A stretch of 64,000 nucleotides of DNA from an uncultured Alistipes sp. (GCA_947623965.1 CANQIF010000004.1:62001-126000); one strand, 5' to 3'; shown: positions 1-9,339, numbered from the stretch's first letter. Notes: generated by a model from the letters alone, not told the origin. Made by a program: numbers and translations.

Positions 1-573
1 GACGGCGTCAGCAGCGGGGGCGGGGAGACGGACGACGGTTCGGACGAGGCCGGGACGCCCGGCGGCACGGGGACGAACGAGCCCTCCGGAGACGGCACGG
101 GCGACAACCCCTCTGACGACGGCACGGGAACAGGCACGGGCGATTCCTCCGGAGACGGCACTGGCACGGGAACGGGCTCGGGAACGGGCACGGGCGATGC
201 AGAGCCCCCCGCCGATACGGAGGCGCTCGTCGAAGCGATCCGCGCCGCAGTCCTCAGTGAAGCACCCGTCGCGGCGGGCGGCAGCTACCGGCTCGACTTC
301 AACCGGGCCGACGGCGGCGACCTCTACGTCACCGCCGCCGCGGGGGCCGAACCCGTCGCGGGCTCCTTCACGAAGATTCCCGCCTCGACCGAGCTCACCT
401 TCGCCTACGGCGACCACACCTACACGGCGCACCTCTCGCACTACACCGACGGCGGCGGCCCCTCGCGCGTCCGCTTCGCCGTCGACCTGACCGCCCTCTA
501 CCGCGAACGCTACGGTATCGAAAGCGGGCTGCGCGTCGTACGCTACGAATACACGGACCATTTGACCGATTGA
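1..573 (+). CDS. C-terminal part of a low-complexity, probably surface-exposed protein (partial)
   Basis: The frame is open from the first base of the window and ends in TGA, giving the last 190 residues of a protein whose start is missing. The first 65 or so visible residues are a Gly/Thr/Asp/Ser-rich linker built from short repeats such as GTGTGD and SGDGTG. The remaining 125 residues look globular, with alternating hydrophobic and charged residues and several aromatic residues (SYRLDF, DLYVTA, LTFAYGDHTYTAHLSHY), suggesting a beta-rich domain. A long acidic linker in front of such a domain is typical of secreted or anchored Bacteroidota proteins, but no family is recognised. radA starts 9 bases downstream, so the two may be cotranscribed. 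Confidence 0.6.
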   Translation, partial: DGVSSGGGETDDGSDEAGTPGGTGTNEPSGDGTGDNPSDDGTGTGTGDSSGDGTGTGTGSGTGTGDAEPPADTEALVEAIRAAVLSEAPVAAGGSYRLDFNRADGGDLYVTAAAGAEPVAGSFTKIPASTELTFAYGDHTYTAHLSHYTDGGGPSRVRFAVDLTALYRERYGIESGLRVVRYEYTDHLTD

Positions 574-581
574 ATAACATC

Positions 582-1949
582 ATGGCCAAGGTAAAAAAGG
601 CTTTTTTCTGCAAGGAGTGCGGCTTCGAAGCGCCGAAGTGGTTGGGTAAATGTCCCTCGTGCGGCGCCTGGAACTCTTTCTCGGAGGAGATCATCGCCCG
701 CGACACGCCCCCGTCGGCCGCCGCGGGGGCGCAGCTGCGCACGAATGCGGTGCCGCAGCGCGTCGGCGAGATCCGCGAGACGGACCGGCGCCGCATCGAC
801 ACGGGCGACGCCGAGGTGAACCGCGTGCTGGGCGGCGGCGTGGTGCCCGGGTCGCTCGTGCTGTTGGGAGGCGAGCCGGGGATCGGCAAATCGACCCTCT
901 CGCTGCAGCTGGCCCTCTCGGAGAACGGCCTCCGCACCCTCTACGTCTCGGGCGAGGAGTCGGCCGAGCAGATCCGCATGCGGGCCGACCGCATCGGCAT
1001 CCGCAACGAGGAGTGTCTGATCTATCCCGAGACGCTGCTCGAACACATCACGGCGCAGATCGTCGAGCAGCGCCCCGATCTGGTGGTGATCGACTCGATC
1101 CAGACGATCTACACCGAGCTCATCGAATCGTCGGCGGGGAGCGTCTCGCAGATTCGCGAGTGCGCCGCCACGCTGCTCAAATACGCCAAGACGACCGGCA
1201 CGGCGATCTTCATCATCGGCCACATCACGAAGGACGGCACGATCGCCGGCCCGAAGATTCTCGAACACATCGTCGATGTCGTGCTCCAGTTCGAGGGTGA
1301 CAGCAACAACTGCTACCGCATCCTGCGCGGCATCAAGAACCGCTTCGGGGCCACGTTCGAGATCGGCGTCTTCGAGATGCTCGACAGCGGCCTGCGCAGC
1401 GTCGAGAATCCCTCTGAAATTCTTCTTTCGCACTACGAGGAGCCGCTGAGCGGCATCGCCGTGGGGGCCGCCGCCGACGGGCTGCGCCCCTACCTGATCG
1501 AGGTGCAGGCGCTCGTATGCGGAGCCGCCTACGGAACGCCGCAGCGCTCGACGACGGGTTTCGACGCCCGCCGGATGAACATGCTGCTGGCCGTGCTCGA
1601 GAAGCGCGTCGGGATGAAGATGTTCCAGAAGGATGTCTTCCTGAACTTCGCCGGCGGCTTCAAGGTGGCCGATCCCGGGCTCGACCTGGCTGTCGCGGCG
1701 GCGGTGATCTCCTCCTACTACGACCGTGCGGTCGGCGAGAGCATCTGCTGCGCGGGCGAGATCGGCCTCTCGGGCGAAGTGCGCCCCGCTCCCCGCACCG
1801 AGCAGCGCATCAGCGAGGCGGCCCGCCTCGGCTTCCGCCGCATCATCGTCTCGGGCTATCTCTCGAAGTCGCTCAAACGCCCCCGGGGAATCGAAATCGT
1901 CGCGATCAACAACATCGCCGAGCTGCCGCGGGCGCTCTTTACCGAGTAA
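582..1949 (+). CDS. radA: DNA repair protein RadA
   Basis: RadA (Sms) is a RecA-like ATPase that helps branch migration and processing of recombination intermediates. The 455-residue product has the full family layout: an N-terminal C4 zinc finger (CKECG then CPSCG, residues 9-31), Walker A GEPGIGKST near residue 100, the RadA-specific KNRFG motif near residue 250, and a C-terminal Lon-protease-like domain that ends normally. The ATG at 582 is preferred because the protein then begins MAKVKKAFFCKECG as usual; a TTG at 570 in the same frame would add four residues and overlap the upstream stop. It follows the upstream gene by 8 bases. No own promoter was seen. Confidence 0.96.
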   Translation: MAKVKKAFFCKECGFEAPKWLGKCPSCGAWNSFSEEIIARDTPPSAAAGAQLRTNAVPQRVGEIRETDRRRIDTGDAEVNRVLGGGVVPGSLVLLGGEPGIGKSTLSLQLALSENGLRTLYVSGEESAEQIRMRADRIGIRNEECLIYPETLLEHITAQIVEQRPDLVVIDSIQTIYTELIESSAGSVSQIRECAATLLKYAKTTGTAIFIIGHITKDGTIAGPKILEHIVDVVLQFEGDSNNCYRILRGIKNRFGATFEIGVFEMLDSGLRSVENPSEILLSHYEEPLSGIAVGAAADGLRPYLIEVQALVCGAAYGTPQRSTTGFDARRMNMLLAVLEKRVGMKMFQKDVFLNFAGGFKVADPGLDLAVAAAVISSYYDRAVGESICCAGEIGLSGEVRPAPRTEQRISEAARLGFRRIIVSGYLSKSLKRPRGIEIVAINNIAELPRALFTE

Positions 1950-2244
1950 GACACGCGCTGCGGGCAAGGTGCCCGGCGCCCTGCATCCGGTGTCCGGTGT
2001 CCGGTGTCGGCGGTGCAGCCGGCGCCGGATGCATTTGTATCAGCCAGACAAGTTCGTTTCCGCCGGCCGGCACTCTATTCGGCGAAGCGCATCTTGGCGG
2101 AGTGCATCCCAATAGAGAGTGTCCCGGCAGAGTTCTTTCCTGCAAAGCGCATTTCAGTGAAGCGCATCCCGGCGGCCGATCGTGCCGGGGCCGGTCGATT
2201 CCGGAATAGTATTTGCTTTCGAAGTTTTCAAAAAGAACTCCGAA
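1950..2244 (+). repeat. Gap with short degenerate direct repeats
   Basis: This 295-base gap between radA and the dehydrogenase gene is the longest without the main intergenic repeat family. It starts with CCGGTGT three times in tandem (about 1988-2008), then carries a scattered motif close to AAGCGCATC, with copies near 2094, 2144 and 2160 and a variant GAGTGCATC near 2099. No ORF here has a recognisable product and no consensus promoter was found. Confidence 0.45.
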
Positions 2245-3201
2245 ATGCAAAAAAGAATCGTTGTCCTGGGCGGTGTGGGATTCATCGGCTCGCACCTTTG
2301 CCGCCGTCTGCTCGATGCGGGCCACGAGGTCTTCTGCATCGATGTGCGCGACATCACCAATGCCCCGGTGCTCCGCGGCCTTCTCAAGCAGCCTTCGCTG
2401 CGTTACATCCACCACAACATCATCCATCCGTTCGGCATCCGGTGCGACGAAATCTACAACCTCGCCGCGCCGACCATGGTCCGCTACAGCAAGGCGCTGC
2501 CGGTCGAGACCCTCAAGGTGAGCATGCTCGGCTCGATCCACGCGCTCGACACGGCGCGCAGCGAGCATGCCCGTGTCGTATTGGGTTCGACGGGCCACGT
2601 CTACGGCCTGCACAAGCGCTGCGGCGAAAACCTCTCGACCCAGCGGATCATCGCCGAAGGGAAGCGCGCCGCCGAGGCGCTGCACCGCGCCTACCGGGCC
2701 GATTACGGGCTCGACACACGCATCGCCCGCATCTTCAACACCTACGGCAGCGGAGCCGACCTGCTGGACCAGCGGGTGGTCGTCAAGATGATCGTCGCCG
2801 CCCTGCAGGGGCACGAGGTCGTCGTCGAGGGGAGCGGCGAGCAGACGCGCACCTTCTGCTGGATCGACGACCTCGTCGATGGCCTCGTCCGCCTCATGGA
2901 GGCTCCGGCCGGCGAGCGGATCCGGACAGTCGATCTGGGCAGCGACCATGAGATTTCGATCCTGGCGCTGGCCGAAAAGATCGTCGCGCTCTGCGGCAGC
3001 CGCTCGCGCATCGTCCACACCGAGCCGCGGTCGGACGAACTCCGGCGCCGTGCACCCGACCTCGCCGCCGCCCGCAGCGAACTGGGCTGGCGCCCGCAGA
3101 CGACTCTCGCCGACGGATTGAAGCGGACGATCGCCTACGTCGAGAAGGCGCTTTGCGATCGGGCGGGGCTCTTCCGGACCTGGGTAGAAATAAACAATTA
3201 A
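2245..3201 (+). CDS. Extended short-chain dehydrogenase (UDP-glucuronate decarboxylase-like) lacking the catalytic tyrosine
   Basis: The 318-residue product has the Rossmann fold of nucleotide-sugar epimerases and dehydratases: GGVGFIGSHLC at residues 9-19 (GxxGxxG), then NLAAP, STGHVYG and RIFNTYG as in UDP-xylose synthase and its relatives. In those enzymes a YxxxK pair does the chemistry. Here lysine 140 (AEGKR) is present but the tyrosine position is Ile136, and about a dozen residues between the VYG motif and the lysine are missing relative to the family. The enzyme may be inactive or use another chemistry. ATG 2245 is chosen because the Rossmann motif follows directly; an upstream in-frame ATG at 2182 adds an unconserved tail. 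The thioredoxin gene starts 16 bases downstream, so the two are likely an operon. Confidence 0.8.
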   Translation: MQKRIVVLGGVGFIGSHLCRRLLDAGHEVFCIDVRDITNAPVLRGLLKQPSLRYIHHNIIHPFGIRCDEIYNLAAPTMVRYSKALPVETLKVSMLGSIHALDTARSEHARVVLGSTGHVYGLHKRCGENLSTQRIIAEGKRAAEALHRAYRADYGLDTRIARIFNTYGSGADLLDQRVVVKMIVAALQGHEVVVEGSGEQTRTFCWIDDLVDGLVRLMEAPAGERIRTVDLGSDHEISILALAEKIVALCGSRSRIVHTEPRSDELRRRAPDLAAARSELGWRPQTTLADGLKRTIAYVEKALCDRAGLFRTWVEINN

Positions 3202-3217
3202 AACCATCCATCACCCC

Positions 3218-3544
3218 ATGAAAAATTTCGATCAGATCATCTGGCAGGAGAAGTTGACCTTCGTCGATTTCTACGCTTCGTGGTGTGCCCCCTGTCGTCA
3301 GATGCAGCCGATCATCGACCGGTTCGAGGATCGCATGCGCGAGCGCACCGATGTCTGCCGCATCGACATCGAGGATCCCGAGGTGCGCGACCTCGTACAC
3401 CGCTACCGCATCGTGTCGATTCCGACGCTCATGTTCTTTCGGCGGGGCGAAGTGCTGTGGCGCCAAAGCGGCAGCGTCAGCTACAACCACCTCGTGCAGG
3501 TGCTCGAAGAGCTCGAGCTCTACGAACTGGCGGGAGCGCGGTAG
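3218..3544 (+). CDS. Thioredoxin-like protein
   Basis: A 108-residue cytoplasmic thioredoxin-fold protein. The redox motif is WCAPC (Cys23 and Cys26) instead of the commoner WCGPC, followed by the cis-proline loop VSIPTLMFF. No signal peptide is visible. Length matches a single-domain thioredoxin. It probably reduces protein disulfides, but the specific partner is unknown. It lies 16 bases after the dehydrogenase gene and is followed by a repeat island, so it ends the transcription unit. Confidence 0.92.
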   Translation: MKNFDQIIWQEKLTFVDFYASWCAPCRQMQPIIDRFEDRMRERTDVCRIDIEDPEVRDLVHRYRIVSIPTLMFFRRGEVLWRQSGSVSYNHLVQVLEELELYELAGAR

Positions 3545-3589
3545 CGGGGCGGCTTCCTGCTGCCGCCGGCCGCGGCGAGTGTGCTTGCC

Positions 3590-4600
3590 TGAAAAAATCG
3601 GTCCCGCAGGGACCGGCAGCCCGCAGCCGTAATTGCGATCGGAATCCTTGCTGACACAATCGGTCCTGCAGGGACCGGCAGCCCGCAGCAGCCCCCCCCG
3701 GCGGAGGGCTGCACCTTTACGTCGCAGGTTCCTCCGCTCGGCTGCGGGACTGCCTTTCTGCAATGCCGTCCACCGCTTGGCTGCGGGCTTTTGCACCGGA
3801 TCGATCGCGCTGAGATCGACAGACCGCATTCGCCGATGTTTTATGCGGTACATTCGACCTCGTCAGAGGTCGGCGGGCCGCAGCCTCCCGGCAGCGGAGG
3901 CCCGCAGTTCGTGCCCGAATCTGCGTGCGCTCCGCAGGCTGCGCCCCGAATTGGGAGTAAGTCCAAGCGTGCTCGGTAGATTAGCTTAATTTTAAATTCT
4001 GAATTCTGACTTTGCGGTTCCGAATGGAACCGCAGCAGCCCGCAGCCGCCCCCTGGCGGAGGGCTGCTCCTCTACGTCGCAGGCTCCTCCGCTCGGCTGC
4101 GGGACTGCCTTTCTGCAATGCCGTCCACCGCTCAGCTGCAGGCTTTTTTTGCACAGATTCAATCGCGCAGCGATTGGTGGGCCGCAGCCTGGGAGCGGCG
4201 GAGGCCCGCTACTCGCGTCCTGCAGGTCCGCTTCGTGCGGTTCCTCCGCAGGCTGCAGCCCGAATTGGAATAAATATATGCCCAAGCGTATCCGGAGGCC
4301 TCTTTTAATTTTTAATCTTTAATCTTGAATGCTGAATTTGCAGTTCCGGAAAGGAACTGCAGCGGGCCGCAGCCTGGGGGTGGCGGAGGCCCGCAACTCG
4401 CGTCCCGTAGGTCCGCTTCGTGTGCGTCCTCCGCAGGCTGCGACCCGATTCCGTAATTCTGAATTTTGAATCTTTAATTTTGAATTTCGGCCTTGCAAAG
4501 GTCGCAACAGCCCGCTCCTCGCGTCCGCAAGTCCGCTCGCGCACGTTCTTCGCAAGCTACAGCCCAAGAATCATTTTTCATTTTTAATTCTTCATTTTGA
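3590..4600. repeat. Palindromic mosaic repeat island 1
   Basis: About 1 kb between trxA-like and zupT, built from the main intergenic repeat family. Small variable hairpins: 3599-3615 (GGTCCC/GGGACC), 3661-3677, 3855-3872 (GACCTC/GAGGTC), 4013-4034 (GCGGTTCC/GGAACCGC), 4161-4175 (AATCGC/GCGATT), 4340-4360 and about 4488-4505. Large hairpin units lie at about 3675-3790, 3873-3952, 4034-4145, 4178-4264, 4361-4447 and, degenerate, 4505-4565. AT-rich tracts with TTGAAT/TTTAAT motifs lie at about 3985-4010, 4305-4338, 4453-4487 and 4570-4602. No protein gene is supported. Confidence 0.85.
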
Positions 4601-4701
4601 ATTCGCGCCCTCTGGGCACAGCCGCCACCCCTAAAACAGGTATTTTCGCCGCATCGCGCTGCTTCTTCGGCAGCCCGTTCCGGTCGTTTCGATTTTTGTA
4701 C

Positions 4702-4709
4702 TATCTTTG
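4702..4709 (+). promoter_or_regulatory. Promoter -7 box for zupT
   Basis: TATCTTTG matches the Bacteroidota -7 consensus TAnnTTTG and lies 16 bases before the zupT start codon, which implies a very short leader. No clear TTTG -33 box is seen at the ideal distance. Confidence 0.65.
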
Positions 4710-4725
4710 CAGCGACGAAAGCACC

Positions 4726-5526
4726 ATGCAACAGAACATGCTCTTACCGCTGCTGCTGACACTCGGCGCCGGCATGGCGACCGGAATCGGCAGCACTATC
4801 GCCTTTCTGGCTCGTCGCACGAACCGGCGTCTGCTCTCCTTTTCGTTGGGGCTGTCGGGCGGCGTGATGGTCTATGTCTCGTTCATGGAGCTTATGCGGC
4901 AGGCCGACGGAGCGTTGGCCGCCGTGTGGGGCGAGCGGCTCGGCAGCCTCTGGTGCGTAGCGAGTTTCTTCCTCGGGATGCTGTTGATCGGCGTAATCGA
5001 CCGGCTGGTCCCCACCGTCGAGAACCCGCACGAGGCCCATGCGGTCGAGGAGATGCGACACCGTCCCCGCAACCCGAAGTTGATGCGCATGGGGTTGATG
5101 GCCGCCCTGGCGATCACGATCCACAACTTTCCGGAGGGGATCGCCACCTTCGCCTCGGCGATGGAGAATCCGACCCTCGGCGTGGCGATCGCCGTCGCCA
5201 TCGCCATCCACAACATCCCCGAGGGAATCGCCGTATCGGTGCCGATCTACTACGCCACGGGCAGCCGCATGAAGGCTTTCGGCTGGTCGCTGCTTTCGGG
5301 GCTGGCCGAACCGCTCGGCGCCCTCACCGCCTGGTTAGTGCTGGCTCCCGTCATGACACCGACCGTCATGGGGTGTCTGCTGGCGGGCGTGGCGGGGATC
5401 ATGGTCTTCATCTCGATCGACGAACTGCTGCCCGCCGCCCGCGAATACGGCGAGGCGCACACGGCGATCTACGGCGTCGCCGCGGGGATGGCCGTCATGG
5501 CCGCCAGCCTGCTGCTGCTGAAATAG
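4726..5526 (+). CDS. zupT: ZIP-family zinc/divalent metal transporter
   Basis: A 266-residue inner-membrane protein, close to the length of E. coli ZupT (257). It has about eight hydrophobic segments and both diagnostic ZIP metal-binding helices: [10 protein letters not shown] and [15 protein letters not shown] carriers bring Zn2+ and other divalent cations into the cytoplasm. ATG 4726 directly precedes the first membrane helix and follows a consensus -7 box; longer in-frame starts would run into the repeat island. The cation antiporter gene follows 28 bases downstream, so both may form a metal-transport operon. Confidence 0.92.
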   Translation: MQQNMLLPLLLTLGAGMATGIGSTIAFLARRTNRRLLSFSLGLSGGVMVYVSFMELMRQADGALAAVWGERLGSLWCVASFFLGMLLIGVIDRLVPTVENPHEAHAVEEMRHRPRNPKLMRMGLMAALAITIHNFPEGIATFASAMENPTLGVAIAVAIAIHNIPEGIAVSVPIYYATGSRMKAFGWSLLSGLAEPLGALTAWLVLAPVMTPTVMGCLLAGVAGIMVFISIDELLPAAREYGEAHTAIYGVAAGMAVMAASLLLLK

Positions 5527-5554
5527 TGCGAACAAAAAACGATTTCGACCTGTT

Positions 5555-6490
5555 ATGGATATTCTGCTTCTTTTAGTCGGCTTGGGATTGATCCTCGCCG
5601 GCGCCAACTACCTCACGGACGGCGCCTCGGCACTGGCGCAGCGGCTGCGCATGCCCGAATTTTTGATCGGCCTGACGGTCGTCGCCGTCGGCACCTCGAT
5701 GCCCGAACTCATCGTCTCGCTCCTCTCGGCTATCGAGGGCAAGAGCGACATGGCGATCGGCAACGTCCTCGGTTCGAACCTCTTCAACGGATTCTTCATT
5801 CTGGGAGTCTGCGCCCTCATCCGCCCCATCCCCTACACGCGCGACAACGTCCGCTACGACATTCCGTTCGGCATTCTGGCCTCCGCGCTGCTCATCGCCG
5901 CCGTCCTGCTGCCCGTCGGAGCGCCCGCGACGATCGGACGCTTCGAAGGAATCCTGCTGCTGCTCTGCTACGCCACGATCCTGCGCTTCACGATCCGCCA
6001 TGCCGAACGACCCGCGGAGAGCGGAACGGCGCAGCGGAGCAAGGCTGGCTGGTTGATCGCCGTGCTGCTGCTCGGCGGTTTAGCGGGGCTCATCTTCGGC
6101 GGCGACCTCTTCCTCGACAATGCCACGAAGCTCGCCCGCCGGCTCGGTGTCTCGGACGCCGTAATCGCCATCACGCTGCTTGCGGGCGGCACCTCGCTCC
6201 CGGAGCTGGCCTCGTCGGTGGTCTCGCTCATCAAAGGCAAATCCGCTCTGGCGCTCGGCAACGTCATCGGCTCGAACATCGCCAACATCTTTTTGATCCT
6301 CGGCCTTTCGGCTACCGTCCACCCCCTCTCGACCGGCACGCTTACGCGGATCGACTTCGGGGCCGTGCTGCTGTGCGCCGTGCTGCTGTGGTTCACCAAC
6401 TTCACCTTCCGCCGCAAGGCGATCGACCGGCCCGAAGGGGTGCTCTTCCTGGCGCTCTACGCCGGCTATCTCTGGCTGCTGCTGCGTTAA
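5555..6490 (+). CDS. Calcium/sodium antiporter (CaCA family, YrbG-like)
   Basis: The 311-residue product has about ten membrane segments and the internal duplication typical of K+-independent Na+/Ca2+ exchangers. The two alpha repeats are visible as VVAVGTSMPELIVS (near residue 42) and LLAGGTSLPELASS (near residue 210), each followed by a GNVLGSN or GNVIGSN helix carrying ion-coordinating polar residues. It should export Ca2+ in exchange for Na+ or H+. It begins 28 bases after zupT on the same strand with no promoter of its own. Confidence 0.93.
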   Translation: MDILLLLVGLGLILAGANYLTDGASALAQRLRMPEFLIGLTVVAVGTSMPELIVSLLSAIEGKSDMAIGNVLGSNLFNGFFILGVCALIRPIPYTRDNVRYDIPFGILASALLIAAVLLPVGAPATIGRFEGILLLLCYATILRFTIRHAERPAESGTAQRSKAGWLIAVLLLGGLAGLIFGGDLFLDNATKLARRLGVSDAVIAITLLAGGTSLPELASSVVSLIKGKSALALGNVIGSNIANIFLILGLSATVHPLSTGTLTRIDFGAVLLCAVLLWFTNFTFRRKAIDRPEGVLFLALYAGYLWLLLR

Positions 6491-6621
6491 GCGGCTTTTC
6501 CGCCGTGCGGAAGGTGCGACCGCCCGGGAGGTTGCCCGGAGAATCGATCGCATCTTCCTTGATTTTGCTATTTGCCGTCGAAAAAAAGTCGTGTACGCTT
6601 GCTGTTTTGTAAAATTTACTT

Positions 6622-6629
6622 TACATTTG
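6622..6629 (+). promoter_or_regulatory. Promoter -7 box for the membrane protein/XRE pair
   Basis: TACATTTG fits TAnnTTTG, and a TTG triplet about 20 bases upstream (near 6599) could serve as -33. The first start codon is 65 bases downstream. Confidence 0.55.
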
Positions 6630-6693
6630 TAGCAATGAACGGGATGAATGGCCACATCCGACGGTTCGTCGAACCTTCAAACAAGACACGAAG

Positions 6694-7107
6694 ATGAACA
6701 AGGATTTTTTACTGCCCTACGGCTTTAAACGAGTCGGCTGGGTTCTGTTAGTGCCGACGCTGGCACTGGGCATCTATTCGACGGTGCACGGCTTCGACTA
6801 TCCCGGGTTCGAAGCCCATGCAAGCGTACTGAACAACGTGGCGATCATCGGCATCCTCGCAGGATGCCTCCTCGTCAGCTGCTCGCGCGAACGGATCGAG
6901 GACGAAATGATCGGCCGGCTGCGGCTCAATACGCTGCTGGCGGCACTCTACCTCCAGGTAACGATTCTGATCGTCTCGGCGCTGTTCGTCTACGACTTCG
7001 CCTATCTGTGCATCATGGGGTGCAACCTCGTCACGCTGCCGATCTTCTTTACGGTGTTTTTCCGGACGATGCTGTGGCAGCAGAAATGCCGGTCGAACGA
7101 TGAATAA
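6694..7107 (+). CDS. Small membrane protein of unknown function
   Basis: The 137-residue product has four predicted membrane segments (about residues 14-28, 45-60, 83-105 and 108-128) separated by short loops, and a positively charged C-terminus. No family is recognised. Its last 8 bases overlap the start of a Cro/C1-type regulator gene. This arrangement, a small multi-pass protein plus a 65-70 residue HTH protein, recurs in many bacteria, but the role of the pair is not known. Confidence 0.75.
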   Translation: MNKDFLLPYGFKRVGWVLLVPTLALGIYSTVHGFDYPGFEAHASVLNNVAIIGILAGCLLVSCSRERIEDEMIGRLRLNTLLAALYLQVTILIVSALFVYDFAYLCIMGCNLVTLPIFFTVFFRTMLWQQKCRSNDE

Positions 7108-7300
7108 CAGGATTCGCGTGGCGCGCGCCGAGGTACGCATGACCCAGCAGGAACTCGCCGAACGCTGCGGCGTCAGCCGCCAGACGATCAACGCGATCGA
7201 GAGCGGCAAGTTCGTTCCCTCGACGCTGCTGGCACTCAAGATCGCCCGCACTTTCGGCAAACCCGTCGAGGCGGTTTTCGAACTCGAAGAGGGAGATTGA
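7100..7300 (+). CDS. Small XRE-family transcriptional regulator
   Basis: A 66-residue protein that is almost wholly one helix-turn-helix domain: MTQQELAERCGVSRQTINAIE spans residues 13-33 and matches the Cro/C1 type, followed by the FVPSTLLALKIARTFG helix usual in the YozG-like subgroup. It overlaps the upstream membrane-protein gene by 8 bases, indicating translational coupling. It probably autoregulates the pair, which is an inference from similar gene pairs. Confidence 0.88.
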   Translation: MNNRIRVARAEVRMTQQELAERCGVSRQTINAIESGKFVPSTLLALKIARTFGKPVEAVFELEEGD

Positions 7301-7330
7301 ACACGGTCCCGCTCCCGGGCAATTTCGAAC

Positions 7331-7369
7331 AACCCCCGTAAAGTTGTGTGCACAAGCTTTACGGGGGTT
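7331..7369 (+). terminator. Long hairpin after the XRE gene
   Basis: AACCCCCGTAAAG (7331-7343) pairs perfectly with CTTTACGGGGGTT (7357-7369), and TTGTG/CACAA extends the stem inward. It lies between convergent genes. There is no run of T directly after the stem, so intrinsic termination is likely but not certain. Confidence 0.6.
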
Positions 7370-7399
7370 CGTTAAAATGGGCGGGAGTTTTTCAGGGCC

Positions 7400-7910
7400 G
7401 AATCCAGCACTTATTATATCGGGGCGCGGCTTGCGAAGCGCTCGCACGAGCGGACGCGAGTAGCGGGCCTTCGCGGGGCGAAGCTGCGGCCCGCTGCGTC
7501 CTGACGGACCGGCTTGCGGCATTAATTCCACCCAATACAGCCCCACGGCCGAGCGAAGACAGCATCGAGGTCGTCCGAGGCAGCCTCGCAGCCGAGCGGA
7601 CGGGCTTGCGACGTGGAGGAGCAGCCCTCCGCCCGGGAGCGGCTGCGGGCTGCTGCGCCCGTTCGGGCGCAAATTCAAAATGAAGAATTAAAAATGTGCA
7701 TTCGAAATCGGGGCGCAACCTGTGGAGGAACCGCACAAACGGCCCTGCGGAACGTGAGTTGCTGGCCTCCGCCGCCCCCCCCCAGACTGCAGCCCGCCGA
7801 TCGTTGCGCGATTGATTCTACGCAAAAAGCCCGCAGCCGGAAAAATCGACGCCCGAGTGCAATTCGCCGCACCCTTCCACAGCTCCGCCGCGCCGTTTCT
7901 ATAGAAAGCC
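7400..7910. repeat. Palindromic mosaic repeat island 2
   Basis: Between convergent XRE and rmuC genes. It has a GAAG/CTTC-type large unit (about 7411-7495), a hairpin ending CCTGACGG near 7500, a second-type large unit (about 7588-7656), a GCGCCC/GGGCGC hairpin (about 7656-7672), an AT tract, and another large unit (about 7710-7798). A last fragment with GCCTGCGGAGGCC touches the rmuC stop codon at 7921. Confidence 0.8.
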
Positions 7911-7920
7911 TGCGGAGGCC

Positions 7921-9210
7921 TCACTCCTCGCTCTCGGCCTGCTCCTGGAGGGCGGCCGAAAAGTTCTTTTTGCTCTCGATGCGGGCCGTCTCCCGGAGTT
8001 GCAGCCCGACGCGGACAATGTTGTTATTGCCCGAGGCGAGCCGTTTGCGGGCATCGGCATAGGCATCCTGCGCCTTGCCGAGCGCCGCGCCGACCGCTTC
8101 GAGCGAGGCAGTGAAGGCGACGGCCTGTTCGTAAAGTTTCAATCCGCATTCGGCAATGCGTTTCGTGTTCTTGTCCTGGGCATCGTATTTCCAGAGGTCG
8201 GCAACGAGTTTCAGCAGGGCGAAGAGATTCGTCGGCGACGAAATAAGCACCTTGCGCTCGTAGGCCTCCGCCCAAATCGTCGGGTCGGCCTTCAGGGCTT
8301 CAAGGTAGGCCGGTTCGTTCGCCACGAAGAGGATCACGAAATCGGGCGAATCGAGCAGGCGCTGGTACTCCTTGCGCCCCAGCTCCTGCACATGCTGTTT
8401 CACCGAGGCGAGGTGGGCGGCCAGATGGCGGCGGCGCTCCTCCTCGCTCTCGGCCGCCGCGTAGGCGACGTAGGCCGTCAGGGAGACTTTCGAGTCGATT
8501 ACGATGCGTTTGTTCTCGGGCAGCTTCAGCACCACGTCGGGCCGCAGGTTGCGGCCCTCGGCATCCTTGAGGTTGTACTGCGTCTCGTAATGAAGCCCCT
8601 TGACAAGCGACGAACTGTCGAGAATCGTCTCGAGCATCGTCTCGCCCCAGTCGCCCTGCACCTTCGAATTGCCGCGCAGGGCGTTCGTCAGGTTCGTCGT
8701 CTCGGTCGTGATGCGGCGGTTGAGCTCCATGAGGTTCCGCAGTTCGTTCTTGAGTTCGCCCCGCTGCTCGTTCTCGTGCGAATAGATCCGCTCCACCCGC
8801 TCGCGGAACTCCGTGATGTTGTCGCGGAAAGGCTTCAACAGCACGTCGAGCGATTCGCGATTCGTCTCGCGGAACCGTTTCGACTGCTCGCCCAGCACCT
8901 CGTTGGCGAGGTTCCGGAACTGCGCCTTGAGCTGCTCCTCCTGTTGCTCGCGCCGTTCGCGCTCGGCGGCACGCTCTTCGTCGTTGTGCCGCTTCAGGGC
9001 GGCGATTTCGGCCTCCGCGGCAGCACGCGCAGCAGCCAGTTCAGTCTCGACACGGGCACGCTCCTCACGCTGGTGCAGCGCCTCGGCCTGCGCATCGCGG
9101 GCTGCGACATCGGCGTCCCGACGCTCGCGACGGGCGACAACAGCCGTCAGGAGGGAGACGACGGCCATGACAGATAGAACGATCAAGGTCAGAATAATTC
9201 CGGTATTCAT
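7921..9210 (-). CDS. rmuC: DNA recombination protein RmuC
   Basis: RmuC proteins are membrane-anchored, nuclease-fold proteins that limit inversions at short inverted repeats in E. coli. The 429-residue product has one N-terminal membrane helix (residues 4-25), a long coiled coil rich in Glu, Arg and Ala (about 28-125), and the conserved RmuC domain (about 130-390), including GNSKVQGDWGE, RPDVVLKLPENK and VIDSKVSL. It is transcribed alone, with a candidate -7 box about 70 bases upstream. Its presence is noteworthy beside so many inverted repeats, but the gene is common in all bacteria. Confidence 0.93.
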   Translation of the reverse strand: MNTGIILTLIVLSVMAVVSLLTAVVARRERRDADVAARDAQAEALHQREERARVETELAAARAAAEAEIAALKRHNDEERAAERERREQQEEQLKAQFRNLANEVLGEQSKRFRETNRESLDVLLKPFRDNITEFRERVERIYSHENEQRGELKNELRNLMELNRRITTETTNLTNALRGNSKVQGDWGETMLETILDSSSLVKGLHYETQYNLKDAEGRNLRPDVVLKLPENKRIVIDSKVSLTAYVAYAAAESEEERRRHLAAHLASVKQHVQELGRKEYQRLLDSPDFVILFVANEPAYLEALKADPTIWAEAYERKVLISSPTNLFALLKLVADLWKYDAQDKNTKRIAECGLKLYEQAVAFTASLEAVGAALGKAQDAYADARKRLASGNNNIVRVGLQLRETARIESKKNFSAALQEQAESEE

Positions 9211-9276
9211 AGTGTATATGTTTCTTGCTCAATGCTGCAGGTGAGGGCGGGATTTCACCCACCGCCGTGCATTCGA

Positions 9277-9284
9277 CAAACGTA
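9277..9284 (-). promoter_or_regulatory. Promoter -7 box for rmuC
   Basis: Read on the minus strand the site is TACGTTTG, a TAnnTTTG match 67 bases before the rmuC start codon. A TTG lies about 15 bases further upstream. Confidence 0.5.
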
Positions 9285-9339
9285 CGTTGCATCGCAACGA
9301 GGCTCGGGAGGCAACGGTTTCACCCCTTCAGAATGACAA

